Assembly: GCF_024168645.1 (NCBI RefSeq)
Contig: NZ_JALJWF010000001.1
Location: 983,001 to 1,047,000 of the forward strand
Direction of reading: 5' to 3'
Length of the DNA: 64,000 nt
From: Pseudomonas sp. GGS8
Lineage (GTDB): Bacteria > Pseudomonadota > Gammaproteobacteria > Pseudomonadales > Pseudomonadaceae
The translations under genes were made by a program, and so were the position numbers. This document shows, piece after piece, positions 61,689 through 64,000 of this stretch (position 1 is its first letter; each line of letters begins with the position of its first letter). The notes beneath the pieces are model-generated. The model saw only the letters and a list, made by a program, of their open reading frames with translations. It searched no databases and was not told where the DNA came from.

Positions 61689-62576
61689 TTATTGGGGTTT
61701 GCGATAGCTGTTGATGATCGCCGAGAAGTCCTTGCCGCCGTCCCCACGCTGGCTCATCGCCTGATACAACTGCTGGGCCACCGCGCCGAGCACGACCGGT
61801 TGGTGCGCCTGACGTGCCGCCTCAGTGGCCAGCCCCAGATCCTTGAGCATCAATTCAGCACCGAAACCGCCGGTATAACCGCGCGAAGCTGGCGCCGTTT
61901 CGACGATGCCCGGCCACGGGTTGTACATCTCCGAACTCCAGCAGCGCCCGGTGGAACTGTTGATGACGCCCGCCAGCACGGTTGTGTCGATACCCAGTGC
62001 GCTGCCCAGCGCCATGGCTTCGCTGACACCGACCATGGAAATCCCCAGCAGCAAGTTGTTGCAGATCTTGGCGATTTGCCCGGTGCCGACTTCGCCGCAA
62101 TGGACGATGTTGCGGCCCATCTGCGCCAGCACCGGTTGCAGAGTGGCGAACAGTTCAGGCGTGGCGCCGACCATGAAGGTCAGCGTCCCGGCCGCTGCAC
62201 CGCCAGTGCCACCGGAAACCGGGGCATCGGCCATGGCCACGTCTTGTTTGGCGGCCGCCGCGGCAACATCACGCGCCGTCTGCGGATCGATGGTGCTGCA
62301 ATCCACCGCTGGCACGCCTTTGGCGATTCCCGCCAGCACGCCGTCTTCACCCAGCCAGACACTGCGCACATGGGCCGCTGCCGGCAACATGGTGATCACC
62401 AGTTGCGCGTCTTTCGACGCTTCCTTTGGTGAAGTGCTAATGGTGCCGCCGAGTTGAGCCAGTTCGGCCAGCACGGTTTGATTGAGGTCAAACAGATTCA
62501 GCGAGTGGCCGGCCTTGATCAGGTTTCGCGCCATCGGCGCGCCCATGTTGCCGAGACCGATAAAAGCGATTTTCAT
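61689..62576 (-). CDS. mmsB: 3-hydroxyisobutyrate dehydrogenase
   Basis: 295 residues. The Rossmann motif IGLGNMGAPMARNL is at the N-terminus, followed by the substrate motif DAPVSGGTGGAAAGTL near 120 and the catalytic Lys in the GNxxLKD-like segment GFGAELMLKDLGLA near 235. It oxidises 3-hydroxyisobutyrate in valine breakdown. AAGGAG lies 6 bases before ATG; it follows mmsA by 10 bases. Confidence 0.94.
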   Translation of the reverse strand: MKIAFIGLGNMGAPMARNLIKAGHSLNLFDLNQTVLAELAQLGGTISTSPKEASKDAQLVITMLPAAAHVRSVWLGEDGVLAGIAKGVPAVDCSTIDPQTARDVAAAAAKQDVAMADAPVSGGTGGAAAGTLTFMVGATPELFATLQPVLAQMGRNIVHCGEVGTGQIAKICNNLLLGISMVGVSEAMALGSALGIDTTVLAGVINSSTGRCWSSEMYNPWPGIVETAPASRGYTGGFGAELMLKDLGLATEAARQAHQPVVLGAVAQQLYQAMSQRGDGGKDFSAIINSYRKPQ

Positions 62577-62586
62577 GTCCGGCTCC

Positions 62587-64000
62587 TTAGCGCAAGTGGA
62601 TGGTGGTGTTCACACCGTGGTTGATGCTGTCGTCGTCGAACCAGCGTGCAGTGACGGTCTTGGTTTGAGTGTAGAACTGCACCACTTGCTTGCCATACGG
62701 ACCGAGGTCGCCAAGTTTGGAACCACGGGAACCGGTGAAGCTGAAGAACGGCACCGGCACCGGAATCGGGATGTTGATACCGACCTGGCCAACGTCGATT
62801 TCCGACTGAAATTTACGCGCCGCCGCACCGCTCTGAGTGAACAGGCCGGTGCCGTTGCCGAACGGGTTGGCGTTGACCAGGGCGATGGCCTGATCGAGGG
62901 TGTCGACTTCCAGCACCACCAGCACCGGGCCAAAGATTTCCTGAGTGTAGATCTGCATCTCAGGCGTTACGCCAGAAAACAGAGTCGGGCCGACAAAATT
63001 GCCCTGTTCATATCCCGGAACAGTGATGTCGCGACCGTCCAGCTCCAGCTTGGCGCCTTCCTTGATCCCGCTTTCGATCAGCTCGAGAATCCGCGCCTTG
63101 GCCCGTTTGGAAATCACCGGGCCAACATCAGTGCCCGGCTCGCTGCCGGCATTGACCTTGAGTTTCTGCGCCAGCGCCTTGAGATCCGGCAGCCATTGTT
63201 TGGCCGCGCCCACCAGCACCACCACCGAGGTGGCCATGCAGCGTTGCCCGGCCGCACCGAAACCGGCGCCGACCAGTGCATTGAGCGCTTGCTCGCGATT
63301 GGCATCGGGCAGCACAACGGCGTGGTTCTTGGCACCCATCATCGATTGCACGCGCTTGCCGTGTTTGCCGGCCAGGTCGTAGACATGCGTGCCGACCGCG
63401 GTCGAACCGACGAACGAAACAGCCTTGATGTCCTTGTGGGTGCAAAGCGCATCGACCACATCCTTGCCACCATGAACGACGTTGAGCACACCCGGCGGAA
63501 TGCCGGCTTCAATCGCCAGTTCCACCAACAACATGGTCGACATCGGATCCTGCTCGGAAGGCTTGAGCACGAAGGTATTGCCACAGGCGATAGCCATCGG
63601 GAACATCCACAGCGGAATCATCGCCGGGAAGTTGAACGGGGTAATGCCGGCGCAGACGCCGATCGGCTGACGCAGGGTGTAGGTATCGACACCGCCTGCG
63701 ACGTTCTCGGCAAACTCGCCCATTTGCAGGCTGCCAATGGAGCAGGCGTGTTCGACCACTTCCAGGCCACGGAAGATATCGCCTTCAGCATCGGCGATGG
63801 TTTTGCCCTGCTCATTGCTGAGCACCACGGCAATACGCTTGGAGTGCTCGCGAATCAGCGCCTGCAGCTTGAGCATGATGCGCATCCGCGCGCCGACTGG
63901 CGTCAGCTTCCAGGTCTGAAAGGCGCGATGGGCGGCGCTGATGGCGGCATCGACTTCAGCCGCGGTCGCGAACGGGACTTTGGCCAACACTTGTTGGGTC
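62587..64000 (-). CDS. mmsA: Methylmalonate-semialdehyde dehydrogenase (acylating), N-terminus outside window
   Basis: At least 471 residues; the reading frame is still open at 64000 (…TQQVLAKV), so only the first few dozen residues are missing. It makes propionyl-CoA or acetyl-CoA from (methyl)malonate semialdehyde in valine and inositol breakdown. The catalytic Cys is in [13 protein letters not shown], and the end is the family [20 protein letters not shown] tail. It is upstream of mmsB in one operon. Confidence 0.94.
   Translation of the reverse strand, partial: TQQVLAKVPFATAAEVDAAISAAHRAFQTWKLTPVGARMRIMLKLQALIREHSKRIAVVLSNEQGKTIADAEGDIFRGLEVVEHACSIGSLQMGEFAENVAGGVDTYTLRQPIGVCAGITPFNFPAMIPLWMFPMAIACGNTFVLKPSEQDPMSTMLLVELAIEAGIPPGVLNVVHGGKDVVDALCTHKDIKAVSFVGSTAVGTHVYDLAGKHGKRVQSMMGAKNHAVVLPDANREQALNALVGAGFGAAGQRCMATSVVVLVGAAKQWLPDLKALAQKLKVNAGSEPGTDVGPVISKRAKARILELIESGIKEGAKLELDGRDITVPGYEQGNFVGPTLFSGVTPEMQIYTQEIFGPVLVVLEVDTLDQAIALVNANPFGNGTGLFTQSGAAARKFQSEIDVGQVGINIPIPVPVPFFSFTGSRGSKLGDLGPYGKQVVQFYTQTKTVTARWFDDDSINHGVNTTIHLR

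Overview
The window is a stretch of Pseudomonas chromosome, most likely from the P. fluorescens complex. This rests on the gene order rimP–tRNA-fMet–tRNA-Leu–secG–tpiA–glmM–folP–ftsH–rlmE, the greA–carB–carA–dapB–dnaJ–dnaK–grpE–recN–fur–bamE order, a tmRNA whose tag reads ANDETYGEYALAA, Pseudomonas-type REP repeats, and DUF6124-like proteins. No rRNA, CRISPR array, insertion sequence or prophage was seen.

Region 1 (1–24 kb) is conserved housekeeping core, mostly on the minus strand: translation (rimP, two tRNAs), secretion (secG), glycolysis (tpiA), envelope and folate precursors (glmM, folP), proteolysis and ribosome maturation (ftsH, rlmE, yhbY), transcription fidelity (greA), pyrimidine/arginine precursors (carAB), lysine (dapB), heat shock (dnaJ, dnaK, grpE), SOS repair (recN), iron control (fur), outer-membrane assembly (bamE), rnfH/ratA, an SNF-type transporter and smpB. 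Regulatory sites can be read directly: two heat-shock (sigma-32) promoters, a LexA box before recN and a terminator-like hairpin in the carA leader.

Region 2 (23.7–33.8 kb) holds a lactate regulon (lldR / lldP–lutA–lutB–lutC–dld) with a perfect LldR palindrome. It is followed by a tandem pair of small secreted two-cysteine proteins under duplicated promoter-like sequences, and then ssrA.

Region 3 (34–43.4 kb) is accessory. A thiolase/acyl-CoA ligase/MHS transporter cluster faces a PAS-LuxR regulator across a palindrome. Next comes a small island in which two diverged copies of a DUF6124 module flank a Fic protein and a DMT transporter with a histidine-rich tail. One DUF6124 copy is broken by a single extra C in a nine-C tract.

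Region 4 (43.4–64 kb) mixes envelope genes (ArnT-like glycosyltransferase, PAP2 phosphatase, Ais/PmrG-like phosphatase), a chemoreceptor, an antitoxin without a toxin, a D-aminoacylase/RpiR/GntP cluster, a SulP transporter, LysR/MdaB/monooxygenase and LysR/TSUP pairs, a quinone reductase with MerR, a cupin, and the valine-catabolic mmsAB genes (mmsA runs off the right edge). REP-type inverted repeats lie in many gaps here.

The best candidates for something new are the DUF6124–Fic–His-rich transporter island with its possible poly-C switch, and the paired secreted cysteine proteins.
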